NCBI GenBank assembly: GCA_934717185.1
Contig: CAKUYQ010000038.1
Span: forward strand, 1-22,444
Source: an uncultured Bacteroidales bacterium
Lineage (GTDB): Bacteria > Bacteroidota > Bacteroidia > Bacteroidales > UBA932
Reading direction: 5' to 3'
DNA: 22,444 bases
Shown here: piece by piece, positions 7,814 to 14,812 of the stretch
Numbering within the stretch: position 1 is the stretch's first letter
Layout: every line of letters starts with the position of its first letter
The notes under the pieces: generated by a model
What the model was told of the DNA's origin: nothing
Databases searched by the model: none
The model's input: the letters and a program-made list of their open reading frames with translations, nothing else
Position numbers and translations under genes: made by a program

Positions 7814-7895
7814 GATAGTGAACTTTTTAATGTTTATTATTGTTTTATTTTCTATTTCTATTTTGAATAATTGTTTGTTTTGAATTATTCTAATG

Positions 7896-7926
7896 CAAAG
7901 GTATAACAATTATTTTAATCTGCAAA
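7896..7926 (-). promoter_or_regulatory. Promoter of reverse rubrerythrin
   Basis: On the minus strand, TTTG (7926-7923), 19-nt spacer, TACCTTTG (7903-7896): an exact Bacteroidota promoter with the same -7 octamer as the ftsB-like gene. The predicted leader is about 75 nt and AT-rich. Confidence 0.78.
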
Positions 7927-8190
7927 TTTTTTTTACTACTTAACAAAAAAATAAGCAGTCTGTTTTTGTCATTAATGCTACACTATAAAACATAAACGCT
8001 GCTGTTTAAGCTGTTAGCTTACGCGCAACTTTTAATGTAATATAATCATAAACAGTTTTTTCTCTCCACGCCATAATTAGCTTTGGCATTGGCTTTAGCT
8101 TTGGCCTTAGCTAATTTAATTTTACACTCATTATTTTCTTTACCCTCTTTACTCAAAAGGCCAAAGCCAACGCTATTAACTATAAACTTT
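7927..8190. other. AT-rich intergenic stretch without a recognisable gene
   Basis: Between the rubrerythrin and rplY promoters there is no credible coding frame, tRNA or known RNA. The only structure I see is the hexamer array at 8076-8111 with a partial reverse-complement echo at 8160-8171. The one open frame of some length (8083-8277) is a by-product of that array. Confidence 0.6.
8076..8111. repeat. Hexamer tandem array, six units
   Basis: Six consecutive hexamers of the form [A/T/C]TT[A/G]GC: ATTAGC, TTTGGC, ATTGGC, TTTAGC, TTTGGC, CTTAGC. The array ends in sequence complementary to its start, and two reverse-complement units (GCCAAA, GCCAAC) occur at 8160-8171, so the region can fold back. 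Confidence 0.65.
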
Positions 8191-8192
8191 TA

Positions 8193-8222
8193 TTGTGGTT
8201 ACAAAAATTTGCTATATCTTTG
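8193..8222 (+). promoter_or_regulatory. Promoter of rplY-pth
   Basis: TTG (8193-8195), 19-nt spacer, TATCTTTG (8215-8222): a full Bacteroidota promoter. Transcription should start near 8229, giving a leader of about 67 nt that contains a small hairpin (GCCTG 8259-8263 with CAGGC 8270-8274). Confidence 0.78.
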
Positions 8223-8295
8223 CGCCCTACAAAAAGGCATCTTTTTTGGTGCAATGGGGCCTGCATATTCAGGCTGAGTAACACATTTTTTAATT

Positions 8296-8886
8296 ATGGA
8301 AACACTATTATTTAAAGGTAATGCCAGAAAGATTGGCAACAAACAAGACCTTAAGCAGCTTAGAAGAAGCGGTGAGGTACCATGCGTTATCTATGGCGCA
8401 AACGTTGAGAATGTTAACTTCTCTATAAGCGAGAAAGAGCTTAGAAAAGTAACCAACACACCTAAATCATTTATCATTGATATTGAGGTTGAGGGCAAAA
8501 CATACAAATGTGTATTCCACGATGCACAGTATCATCCTGTAACAGACGCTATCCTTCATGTAGACTTCCTTGCTATCTCTCATGAGAAACCTGTTATCAT
8601 TGATGTACCTGTTGTTATCACCGGAGTATCCGAGGGTGTTAAGCAGGGTGGTAAACTTCTTGTATCTGCAAGAAAACTTAAAATCTCTGCAGATATGGAT
8701 AATCTTCCCGACAATGTTGTTGTTGACATTACCAACCTACAGCTTGGCAAGACCATCGTAGCAGGCGATCTTTCTTACGATAATGTTCAGATAGTTTCTC
8801 CTAAGAGCACCATCATCTGCGCTGTTAAGATGACCCGTGCAGCTCTTGGTGCTGCAAATGCAGCAGCTGCGGCAGCTAAGAAATAG
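8296..8886 (+). CDS. rplY: Ribosomal protein bL25, long form (general stress protein Ctc)
   Basis: bL25 binds 5S rRNA in the large ribosomal subunit. The 196-residue protein is the long TL5/Ctc type. The N-terminal 5S-binding domain (about 1-92) includes the stretch around RRSGEVPCVIYG and the HDAQYHPVTDAILHVDFL region. A second beta-domain (about 95-180) starts near KPVIIDVPVVITG and includes SEGVKQGGKL. The tail is alanine-rich and ends in two lysines. The start ATG at 8296 matches the family N-terminus. It has its own strong promoter, and pth follows 23 nt downstream, a pairing common in bacteria. Confidence 0.96.
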   Translation: METLLFKGNARKIGNKQDLKQLRRSGEVPCVIYGANVENVNFSISEKELRKVTNTPKSFIIDIEVEGKTYKCVFHDAQYHPVTDAILHVDFLAISHEKPVIIDVPVVITGVSEGVKQGGKLLVSARKLKISADMDNLPDNVVVDITNLQLGKTIVAGDLSYDNVQIVSPKSTIICAVKMTRAALGAANAAAAAAKK

Positions 8887-8909
8887 TCTGAACTAAATAT
8901 TTGTGCCTT

Positions 8910-9488
8910 ATGAACTTTCTTATAGCCGGATTAGGCAATATAGGAGCGGAATATACAAATACAAGGCACAATGCAGGTTTTAAAGTGCTGGATGCCTTTG
9001 CAAAGGAAGCCGGCACTTCTTTTTTGTCTTCGAGGTACGGTTCTGTGGCAGAGGTATCTTACAGAGGGCACAAGCTCATTCTGCTTAAGCCATCTACATA
9101 CATGAACCTTAGCGGCAAAGCCGTAAACTATTGGCTTCAGCAGGAGAAGATAAAGGTTGAAAACCTGCTTGTGGTTGTTGATGATCTTGCACTTCCACTT
9201 GGGACAGTGAGACTTAGGAAACAGGGTAGCGACGGAGGGCATAACGGCCTTAAGAACATCAACGAGCTTATAGGAACCAAGAACTACGCCAGATTGAGAA
9301 TAGGTATAGGCGATGCCTTTGCAAAGGGACAACAGATAGATTACGTGCTTGGAGAGTGGAAAGAGGATGAAGAGAAGGAGCTGCCTTTTGTTATAGACAA
9401 GGCGATAGAGACAATAAAGAACTTTGCTTTTTTAGGTTGCGACAGAGCAATGAACATTGCCAATGTCCATAATCCCAAAAGCTTATAA
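8910..9488 (+). CDS. pth: Peptidyl-tRNA hydrolase
   Basis: Releases peptides from peptidyl-tRNA that drops off the ribosome, recycling tRNA. The protein has 192 residues, the usual length. Catalytic and binding residues are in place: N10 in GLGNIGAEY, H20 in TRHNAG, N-containing STYMNLSG, the aspartate pair at 91-92 in VVDDLALPLG, and GSDGGHNGLKNI. An upstream TTG at 8901 is in frame, but the ATG at 8910 gives the standard MNFLIAGLGN start, which places the histidine at residue 20 as in E. coli. Downstream is a 14-bp-class hairpin that runs into the end of the convergent marC gene. Confidence 0.96.
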   Translation: MNFLIAGLGNIGAEYTNTRHNAGFKVLDAFAKEAGTSFLSSRYGSVAEVSYRGHKLILLKPSTYMNLSGKAVNYWLQQEKIKVENLLVVVDDLALPLGTVRLRKQGSDGGHNGLKNINELIGTKNYARLRIGIGDAFAKGQQIDYVLGEWKEDEEKELPFVIDKAIETIKNFAFLGCDRAMNIANVHNPKSL

Positions 9489-9493
9489 ACGGA

Positions 9494-9530
9494 TAAGTTA
9501 GCAGTTGTAAAAAAAACAACCGCTAACTTA
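9494..9530. terminator. Hairpin between pth and marC ends
   Basis: A 9-bp and a 5-bp helix separated by one A-C mismatch (9494-9508 with 9516-9530) enclose an A-rich loop. The right arm covers the marC stop codon (9523-9525). Neither side has a good T-run, so it could be a 3'-end stabiliser or an imperfect terminator. Confidence 0.5.
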
Positions 9531-10107
9531 CCTTAAACATCTCCATAATATTTGTAGCAAACAGCTTGACCGAGATGGCCAATAGAATTATTCCAAAAAA
9601 CTTTCTGAGAATATAGATAACACTGTTGCCAAACTTGCGCTCAATCCAAGAGAGATGCCTTAATACAAAATAGACAAGTATCATATTGAGTATTATGGCA
9701 ATAATGATATTCTCTACATGAAACTCCGCTCTTAACGCTATAAGTGTGGTAAGTGTGCCTGCACCTGCTATCAACGGAAAGACAACCGGAACAAGAGTGG
9801 CGCTTCCGCCCGGCCCGTTATACTTCATTATCTCAACCCCCATAAGCATCTCAATGGCAAGAACAAAAAGGACTATTGCACCTGCTACTGCAAAAGACTT
9901 TATATCAACTCCAAACAGTGCCAACAAGGCATCACCGGCAAAAAGGAAGAAGATAAGCAATGCCAATGATACAGAGGCTGCAAACAGCGGCTTTACATTA
10001 CTTCCTTTTGATTTTACATCTAAAATAATTGGGATTGAGCCTGTTATATCAATAACAGCAAAAAGAACCATAAAGGCACCGATAATCTCTTTAAATGAAA
10101 ACTCCAT
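9523..10107 (-). CDS. MarC family integral membrane protein
   Basis: A 194-residue inner-membrane protein with about six hydrophobic segments and the family's opening GAFMVLFAVIDITGSIPIIL, then GGVEIMKYNGPGG-like and LIAGAGTL regions matching the UPF0056/MarC family. The molecular role is unknown: E. coli MarC was once tied to multidrug resistance, but that link was later withdrawn. The ATG at 10107 matches the family N-terminus. The gene stands alone, convergent with pth and divergent from the Hc1 gene. A TATATTTG -7 element lies 80 nt upstream. Confidence 0.88.
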   Translation of the reverse strand: MEFSFKEIIGAFMVLFAVIDITGSIPIILDVKSKGSNVKPLFAASVSLALLIFFLFAGDALLALFGVDIKSFAVAGAIVLFVLAIEMLMGVEIMKYNGPGGSATLVPVVFPLIAGAGTLTTLIALRAEFHVENIIIAIILNMILVYFVLRHLSWIERKFGNSVIYILRKFFGIILLAISVKLFATNIMEMFKVS

Positions 10108-10182
10108 AAACTCAAAAAAGTATTAGAATCCTCTCCTGACTGCTTAAAATCAAACAGCTTTTAAAGGGTTGGCTATATTTTT

Positions 10183-10214
10183 TTTGCAAATATATATTAT
10201 TTTAATTAATTTTA
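10183..10214 (+). promoter_or_regulatory. Likely promoter of the Hc1-like gene
   Basis: TTTG (10183-10186), 20-nt spacer, TAATTTTA (10207-10214), one mismatch from TAnnTTTG. It leaves a short AT-rich leader of about 28 nt before the ATG at 10249. Confidence 0.5.
10187..10194 (-). promoter_or_regulatory. Possible marC promoter -7 element
   Basis: TATATTTG on the minus strand fits TAnnTTTG. No clear -33 is present. It abuts the -33 TTTG (10183-10186) of the divergent Hc1 promoter, so the two core promoters overlap. Confidence 0.4.
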
Positions 10215-10248
10215 CCGTTAACATTTTTAACCGTAAAAATTTAACACA

Positions 10249-10428
10249 ATGAACGAGCTACTAGAAAAAATTAGAGCTGAGTTCGAGGCTTTTAACAAAG
10301 ACGCTGAAGCTCAGGCAGTTAAAGGAAACAAGGCAGCCGGCACACGCGCAAGAAAAGCAGCCATCGAACTTTCTAAGATGATGAAAGAGTTCAGAAAGGT
10401 ATCTATTGAGGCTACAAAAATAGTTTAA
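10249..10428 (+). CDS. Histone H1-like protein Hc1 (small DNA-binding protein)
   Basis: A 59-residue gene, just short of common ORF cut-offs. The protein is a charged, mostly helical polypeptide starting MNELLEKIRAEFEAF, with the core KGNKAAGTRARKAAIELSKM (residues 25-44) and the ending FRKVSIEATKIV. This matches the short Hc1-type proteins of Bacteroidota (PF07432, histone H1-like), which resemble the lysine-rich nucleoid protein of chlamydiae. The family is thought to bind DNA and compact the nucleoid, but function in this phylum is little tested. An upstream promoter candidate and a strong terminator at 10456-10485 bracket it as a one-gene unit. Confidence 0.9.
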   Translation: MNELLEKIRAEFEAFNKDAEAQAVKGNKAAGTRARKAAIELSKMMKEFRKVSIEATKIV

Positions 10429-10455
10429 CCTAACTGGCACTCTGGCGATTAGGAG

Positions 10456-10485
10456 AGCAACCGACAAAGAACGGTTGCTTTTTTT
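10456..10485 (+). terminator. Intrinsic terminator of the Hc1-like gene
   Basis: AGCAACCG (10456-10463), 8-nt loop, CGGTTGCT (10472-10479), then a run of seven T. Classic intrinsic terminator 27 nt after the stop codon. Confidence 0.9.
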
Positions 10486-10553
10486 ATATAGTTTTTGCAA
10501 TGTTCCGGTAGTTTGATTTACTGTTCAATGAATCTGCAAATACCAAAGTGATG

Positions 10554-10577
10554 TACTCTTTATTAAAGAAAAGAGTA
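10554..10577. promoter_or_regulatory. Operator-like dyad overlapping the -7 of the envelope cluster
   Basis: TACTCTTT (10554-10561) and AAAGAGTA (10570-10577) form a perfect 8-bp inverted repeat with 8-bp spacing. The right arm overlaps the first two bases of the -7 element at 10576. Its position suits a regulator binding site. Confidence 0.5.
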
Positions 10578-10583
10578 TCTTTG
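10576..10583 (+). promoter_or_regulatory. -7 element of the envelope-modification cluster
   Basis: TATCTTTG matches TAnnTTTG, but no TTG lies 19-20 nt upstream; instead the dyad occupies that space. The expected leader is about 126 nt and holds a bulged hairpin (10630-10659) and a GAGGAG ribosome-binding-like site at 10701-10706. Confidence 0.5.
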
Positions 10584-10700
10584 CCACCCTTAACCTGTTT
10601 TGTTATTTATAAACAATCTGCTTAAACTTAAGGAGCTGTTTTATTTTAACAGGCTTCTTGAAAACTTGAACAAAAATAATTAAAGGATGTTAGGTTTTAA

Positions 10701-10706
10701 GAGGAG
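10701..10706 (+). promoter_or_regulatory. Shine-Dalgarno-like site before the PCMD gene
   Basis: GAGGAG ends 9 nt before the ATG at 10716. A purine-rich site of this strength is not seen before most genes in the window, and it supports this start codon. Confidence 0.45.
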
Positions 10707-10715
10707 ATTTATTTT

Positions 10716-11729
10716 ATGGGTTATAGTTTTATTTACAGATATTTGAAGGTTGCACTCACCGCAATATGGCTGTTAACGTTCTCATTCCTGAATGCTCAGG
10801 ATAAAGCTTCCACAGCAGAAACGACAAAGGCTTCGGATGCCGCTGCAAATATTGAAAAATGGGGAAAATTTGATAATTGGAGAGTTAGGGAGATAAAGGA
10901 GTCTGCAATTATAGGCGGCAACATAAAATATGTATACGAAATTGCCAAAGGGGATACCATTAAGGGGGTAAAGCCATACATGAACCCGTACGGATGCGTA
11001 TGGTCAAACTCAAATGTCCTTGCAATTGTTTCGGGGATAGTAAAATGCAGCAATACGGTATTCCCGGAGAAACGTGGAGACGGTTACTGTGTAAGATTGG
11101 AGACAAGGATAGAGCGTGTTAAGGTCTTAGGCATAGTAAATCTTAATGTTCTTGCCGCAGGCACAATCTTTTTGGGAAATATGCATGAGCCTATAAAAGA
11201 TACCAAGAATCCGCAGAGTAAATTAAGAGTTGGAATCCCCTTCACCGACAGACCAAAGGGGGTGACTTTTGATTATAAGGCTGTTGTAGGACACTATAGG
11301 GTAAAGGCATCTGGCCTTGGCAAGCCGTCTCCACTTGGAGACAACGACTATGCGGAGTGCATAGTGATGCTTCAGAAAAGATGGGAGGATTCGTCGGGAA
11401 GGGTATACGCAAAAAGGGTTGGAACAGGTTTTAACAGAATTACCCAATCTACCAACGGTTGGGTGAACGGCTACACAATGCCCATTCACTACGGTGATAT
11501 TACCAAAGAGTCTTATTATAAATCATATATGAGGCTTATTCCTGAGGATGTATCAAACTACACAGTAAACTCAAAGGGGGAAAAGGTCCCCATCTTGGAG
11601 GTTGGCTGGGCAGACAAGGATGAGATGCCAACACACATAATAATAAGGTTCTCGTCGAGCCACGGAGATGCTTACATAGGAGATCCGGTAAACAGATTAT
11701 GGATTGATAATGTTAAAATTGCGTATTGA
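10716..11729 (+). CDS. Secreted PCMD-domain (putative carbohydrate metabolism domain) protein
   Basis: A 337-residue exported protein. Residues 1-28 form a signal peptide ending FSFLNAQ, without a lipobox cysteine. The body resembles the PCMD domain (PF13201): a WSNSNVLA segment near residue 93, a conserved LAAGTIFLGN strand, the GIPFTDRPKGVTFDYK motif, an aromatic-rich W-x-G middle, and the C-terminal SSSHGDAYIGDP...LWIDNVKIAY. PCMD proteins of Bacteroidota are beta-rich and thought to bind glycans; no enzyme activity is established. Its stop overlaps the start of the next gene, an Omp85-like barrel, by 1 nt, so the two are translationally coupled and probably act together at the outer membrane. 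It is the first gene of the six-gene envelope run. Confidence 0.72.
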   Translation: MGYSFIYRYLKVALTAIWLLTFSFLNAQDKASTAETTKASDAAANIEKWGKFDNWRVREIKESAIIGGNIKYVYEIAKGDTIKGVKPYMNPYGCVWSNSNVLAIVSGIVKCSNTVFPEKRGDGYCVRLETRIERVKVLGIVNLNVLAAGTIFLGNMHEPIKDTKNPQSKLRVGIPFTDRPKGVTFDYKAVVGHYRVKASGLGKPSPLGDNDYAECIVMLQKRWEDSSGRVYAKRVGTGFNRITQSTNGWVNGYTMPIHYGDITKESYYKSYMRLIPEDVSNYTVNSKGEKVPILEVGWADKDEMPTHIIIRFSSSHGDAYIGDPVNRLWIDNVKIAY

Positions 11730-12991
11730 TGGCAAGATCATATATTTGGGTGGCGGCTGTATCGTTGGTTATGGTATTGTGTGCAGACGAGGCCGGGGCA
11801 AAAGGGTTTGTGAGAGGTGAGATTGCCGGAAATGAGGTGGTGGATAAAGAGTTGGCAGCAAATGTCCCGGATACGCTTGCAAATGGCGGCAAGGCATACA
11901 CGATAATGTCTGCAGAGGATTATGTATCAATGAGAGAGAGGGAGAACAGGAATTTCTGGCAGAGGATTTATCATTACTTTGCAGATGCCAATAAGAAAAA
12001 CGACAAGAGGTTTGATGTGAGTGTAATTGGCGGACCGCACTACTCGAGCAACACAAAGTTGGGGATTGGGGTTGTGGCAGCAGGTGTGTACAGCACCAAC
12101 AGGGAGGATTCACTCACGCCGCTCTCCAATGTGTCTCTGTACGGTGATGTTACAACAACCGGCTATTATATAATAGGTATAAGGGGAAACAATATCTTTA
12201 CGCGGGATAGATGGAGGATAGACTACTCAACCTATTTTAACTCATATCCAAGTAATTTCTGGGGATTGGGATACGCAGATGCCAACGACGACAACAACAA
12301 GAGCGATTACCTTAGAAGAGAGGTATCTGTTTTAGGATCGTTTTTGTATGGGGTTGCACCGCGTTTTTTTATAGGACCGTCGGCAGGTTTTGAATATGTA
12401 ATGGGCTCCCGGTTTTCCAACATAGACCTTATAAACGATGAGGGCAGAATACACAGGGCATTCACATATGGAGCGGTTGCATCGTACGACACAAGAGACA
12501 ATATGACTGCAGCTTACAGCGGTATTTATGCCAAACTTGCCCAGCAGTTCTTTAATTATCCAGGCTGCAGGCCGTTCTTTAAGACAGAGGTGCAGTTCAA
12601 CTACTATAAAAAAATATGGAAGGGGTGCGTATTGGCAACAGACTTGTACAGTACCTTTGGGTATGGTAACGTTCCTTGGACCTCAATGGCACTGTTAGGC
12701 GGAACCAACAGAATGAGGGGCTATTACGAGGGAAGATACAGAGACAACAATATGGTAACCGTTCAGGCGGAACTCAGGCAGCACATATATAACAGGCATG
12801 GAATAGTAGTATGGGTTGGAGCAGGCAATGTTTGGGGCGATGCCAACAGCTTTGTGTGGTCTCACACCCTTCCTAATTTTGGTTTTGGTTACAGATGGGA
12901 GTTTAAGAAGAGGATGAATGTGCGGTTGGATTACGGCATGGGAAAGAGCGGACAGAGTGCATTTATGTTTGCAATCAACGAAGCCTTTTAA
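11729..12991 (+). CDS. BamA/TamA (Omp85) family outer-membrane beta-barrel protein
   Basis: A 420-residue protein with a signal peptide (about 1-25, ending ADEAGA) and a region of about 50 residues, then a barrel rich in alternating strands from about residue 75. The C-terminal half carries the Omp85 barrel signature: LLGGTNRMRGYYEGRYRDNN with R330-G331-Y332, followed by a VQAELRQHI strand and a WVGAGNVWGD strand, and it ends in phenylalanine, the usual outer-membrane insertion signal. No POTRA domain precedes the barrel, so this is a short Omp85-like protein rather than BamA itself. The start ATG overlaps the PCMD stop (TGATG). Possible roles are secretion or display of its partner, or lipid or protein insertion. 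Confidence 0.85.
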   Translation: MARSYIWVAAVSLVMVLCADEAGAKGFVRGEIAGNEVVDKELAANVPDTLANGGKAYTIMSAEDYVSMRERENRNFWQRIYHYFADANKKNDKRFDVSVIGGPHYSSNTKLGIGVVAAGVYSTNREDSLTPLSNVSLYGDVTTTGYYIIGIRGNNIFTRDRWRIDYSTYFNSYPSNFWGLGYADANDDNNKSDYLRREVSVLGSFLYGVAPRFFIGPSAGFEYVMGSRFSNIDLINDEGRIHRAFTYGAVASYDTRDNMTAAYSGIYAKLAQQFFNYPGCRPFFKTEVQFNYYKKIWKGCVLATDLYSTFGYGNVPWTSMALLGGTNRMRGYYEGRYRDNNMVTVQAELRQHIYNRHGIVVWVGAGNVWGDANSFVWSHTLPNFGFGYRWEFKKRMNVRLDYGMGKSGQSAFMFAINEAF

Positions 12992-13033
12992 GAGGATTGA
13001 TTGCAAGGAAGCAGAAAACAGATTAAATTAACA

Positions 13034-14749
13034 ATGAGCAGATTAAATAATATTTTAAAGAATATTTTTCACCGGCTTAACAGCATATTTCACAACCAGA
13101 AGGTTGCGTTTTGCATTCTTCTCGCAGAGCTTATGTTTACGAGTTGCATAATGCTATTTACGGAGCAGATGAACCTGGCAGGCAAGGTATGCCTTATTGT
13201 AATTCCATTGGCGATACAGGCAATGCTGCTTACGGTGTTAAAAAAACCTGGGACAATGTTCCTTATACTTATTCCAAAGTTGGTATTTGACGCATTTCAG
13301 TTTGTGATACTGGTTCTTTTTGGTAGCTCACCAATTGCAGTTGACATGTTCCTCAATGTGGCAACCACAAATCCAAAGGAATCCGGCGAACTGCTCTCTA
13401 ATATATTCCCTGCCATAATATTCCTTATCGTCTTCTTTGGATTTGGAATCTACGTAGCCATACTCTCTGTAAGAAATAAGAAGGTGTTGGAGCAGAGATA
13501 CAGGAGAAAGGCTTTGTGCGGAGGTCTTGCCCTGCTTATAACAGGAGGTGTATTCTTTACAATAGCCAAGAATATTACCCCTGTGTATATTGCCAACGAG
13601 GATCTCTACCCATACAACGTCTTTTACAACCTTGGTTTTGCAATAAAGAAGATGGCAAGGGTTGAAGCATACCCAAAAACCAGCGAAGGGTTTACATTTA
13701 ATGCAACCGCAGACACCACCAACCATAACCGGCAGATAGTGGTGCTCATTCTTGGCGAGACCGAGAGAGCCGCCAACTGCGGAATATTAGGGTACAAACC
13801 AAACAACTATATGCCGTTAGACACAGTAAGTAACTTAGTGGCATACAGTAATATGCTAACACAATCCAACACAACGCACAAGATTGTGCCAATGATCCTC
13901 TCCCCTGCCGAGGCCTCTAACCACGAGATAATCTACACCTCCAAGAGTATAGTAACCGCCTTTAGCGAGGCAGGATTCAAAACGGCCTTTTTTACTAACC
14001 AGAAATATAACGGCTCGTTCCCGGCACACTATTATGATGCAGCAGACTACAAAGTATCTCTAAAGGATAAAAGCATGGGGGCATTGGATCACGAACTCCT
14101 CCCCTACTTGGATACCCTGCTGCAAACAGAAAGAGAAAGCAACCTGTTTATTATCATGCACCTATACGGTTCACACTTTAACTATAAGGACAGATATACA
14201 GACGAGTTTGCCTGTTTTCTTCCCGACAAAGCAGAGTATATATCTGTAAAGAACAAAAGGGAGCTTATAAACTCATATAACAACAGCATAATAAGCACTG
14301 CAGACCTTGTGGCAAATGTGATAAGGAGAATAGAGGCTCAAGATGCAGAGAGTTCGCTGCTCTATCTGTCTGACCACGGAGAGGATCTTATGGACGACAG
14401 CCGCAACAGATTCCTTCATGCATCACCAATTCCAACATATTACCAGCTTCACACCCCATTTTTATGCTGGAATTCCGCAAAATTCATTAAAAATAACCAA
14501 GAAAAGCATAATTTTGCAGTCGAGCACAGAGATACACCTGTATCTAACAATATTGTATTCCACACATTGTTAGACATAGCCGGTATCTCAACCCCATATT
14601 TCAAGCCGGAGCTCAGTGTATGCAGTCCGCTTCTCAACGTTGGAGAGAGAGAGTATCTCACAGACAGGGACGGATGCATAAAGATAAGGGAGTTGCCGCT
14701 ACATAAGTTTGACATAGAAAAACTTAGAGAAAAAGGGATGCTACAATAA
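13034..14749 (+). CDS. EptA-type phosphoethanolamine transferase (sulfatase superfamily)
   Basis: About 571 residues. The N-terminal domain has about five membrane helices (24-44, 50-70, 74-97, 123-146, about 160-178). The conserved periplasmic-loop motif NVATTNPKE (108-116) is also found in EptA. The periplasmic alkaline-phosphatase-like domain has LGETERA (E242 metal ligand), a threonine nucleophile candidate in SNTTHK (T280 or T281), YLSDHGED (D447, H448) and FLHASP. Such enzymes move phosphoethanolamine from phosphatidylethanolamine to lipid A or core sugars, lowering negative charge and polymyxin binding. The ATG at 13034 is used because upstream residues from TTG 13001 are not family-like. 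It lies 42 nt after the barrel gene and 63 nt before the GT2 gene. Confidence 0.87.
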   Translation: MSRLNNILKNIFHRLNSIFHNQKVAFCILLAELMFTSCIMLFTEQMNLAGKVCLIVIPLAIQAMLLTVLKKPGTMFLILIPKLVFDAFQFVILVLFGSSPIAVDMFLNVATTNPKESGELLSNIFPAIIFLIVFFGFGIYVAILSVRNKKVLEQRYRRKALCGGLALLITGGVFFTIAKNITPVYIANEDLYPYNVFYNLGFAIKKMARVEAYPKTSEGFTFNATADTTNHNRQIVVLILGETERAANCGILGYKPNNYMPLDTVSNLVAYSNMLTQSNTTHKIVPMILSPAEASNHEIIYTSKSIVTAFSEAGFKTAFFTNQKYNGSFPAHYYDAADYKVSLKDKSMGALDHELLPYLDTLLQTERESNLFIIMHLYGSHFNYKDRYTDEFACFLPDKAEYISVKNKRELINSYNNSIISTADLVANVIRRIEAQDAESSLLYLSDHGEDLMDDSRNRFLHASPIPTYYQLHTPFLCWNSAKFIKNNQEKHNFAVEHRDTPVSNNIVFHTLLDIAGISTPYFKPELSVCSPLLNVGEREYLTDRDGCIKIRELPLHKFDIEKLREKGMLQ

Positions 14750-14812
14750 AAAGTAACGATAAGATATTACAACGATTATTTACTGTAAAAAATTATTGCG
14801 CAAACAGTTACC

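Noticed and set aside
7814..7909. N-terminal extension of the rubrerythrin frame
   Set aside because: Low-complexity, AT-rich leader sequence; the rubredoxin domain starts cleanly at the ATG at 7813 and the promoter lies inside the extension.
8083..8277. Open frame of 64 codons starting with an alternating Ala-Leu stretch
   Set aside because: The Ala-Leu run is just the hexamer array read in frame, and the frame runs through the rplY promoter; no family resemblance.
10261..10500. Minus-strand frame over the Hc1-like gene
   Set aside because: Runs antisense through the terminator hairpin; the plus-strand gene is clearly the real one.
11769..12113. Pro/Cys/His-rich antisense frame opposite the Omp85-like gene
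   Set aside because: Composition typical of an antisense reading of a coding region; no start context.
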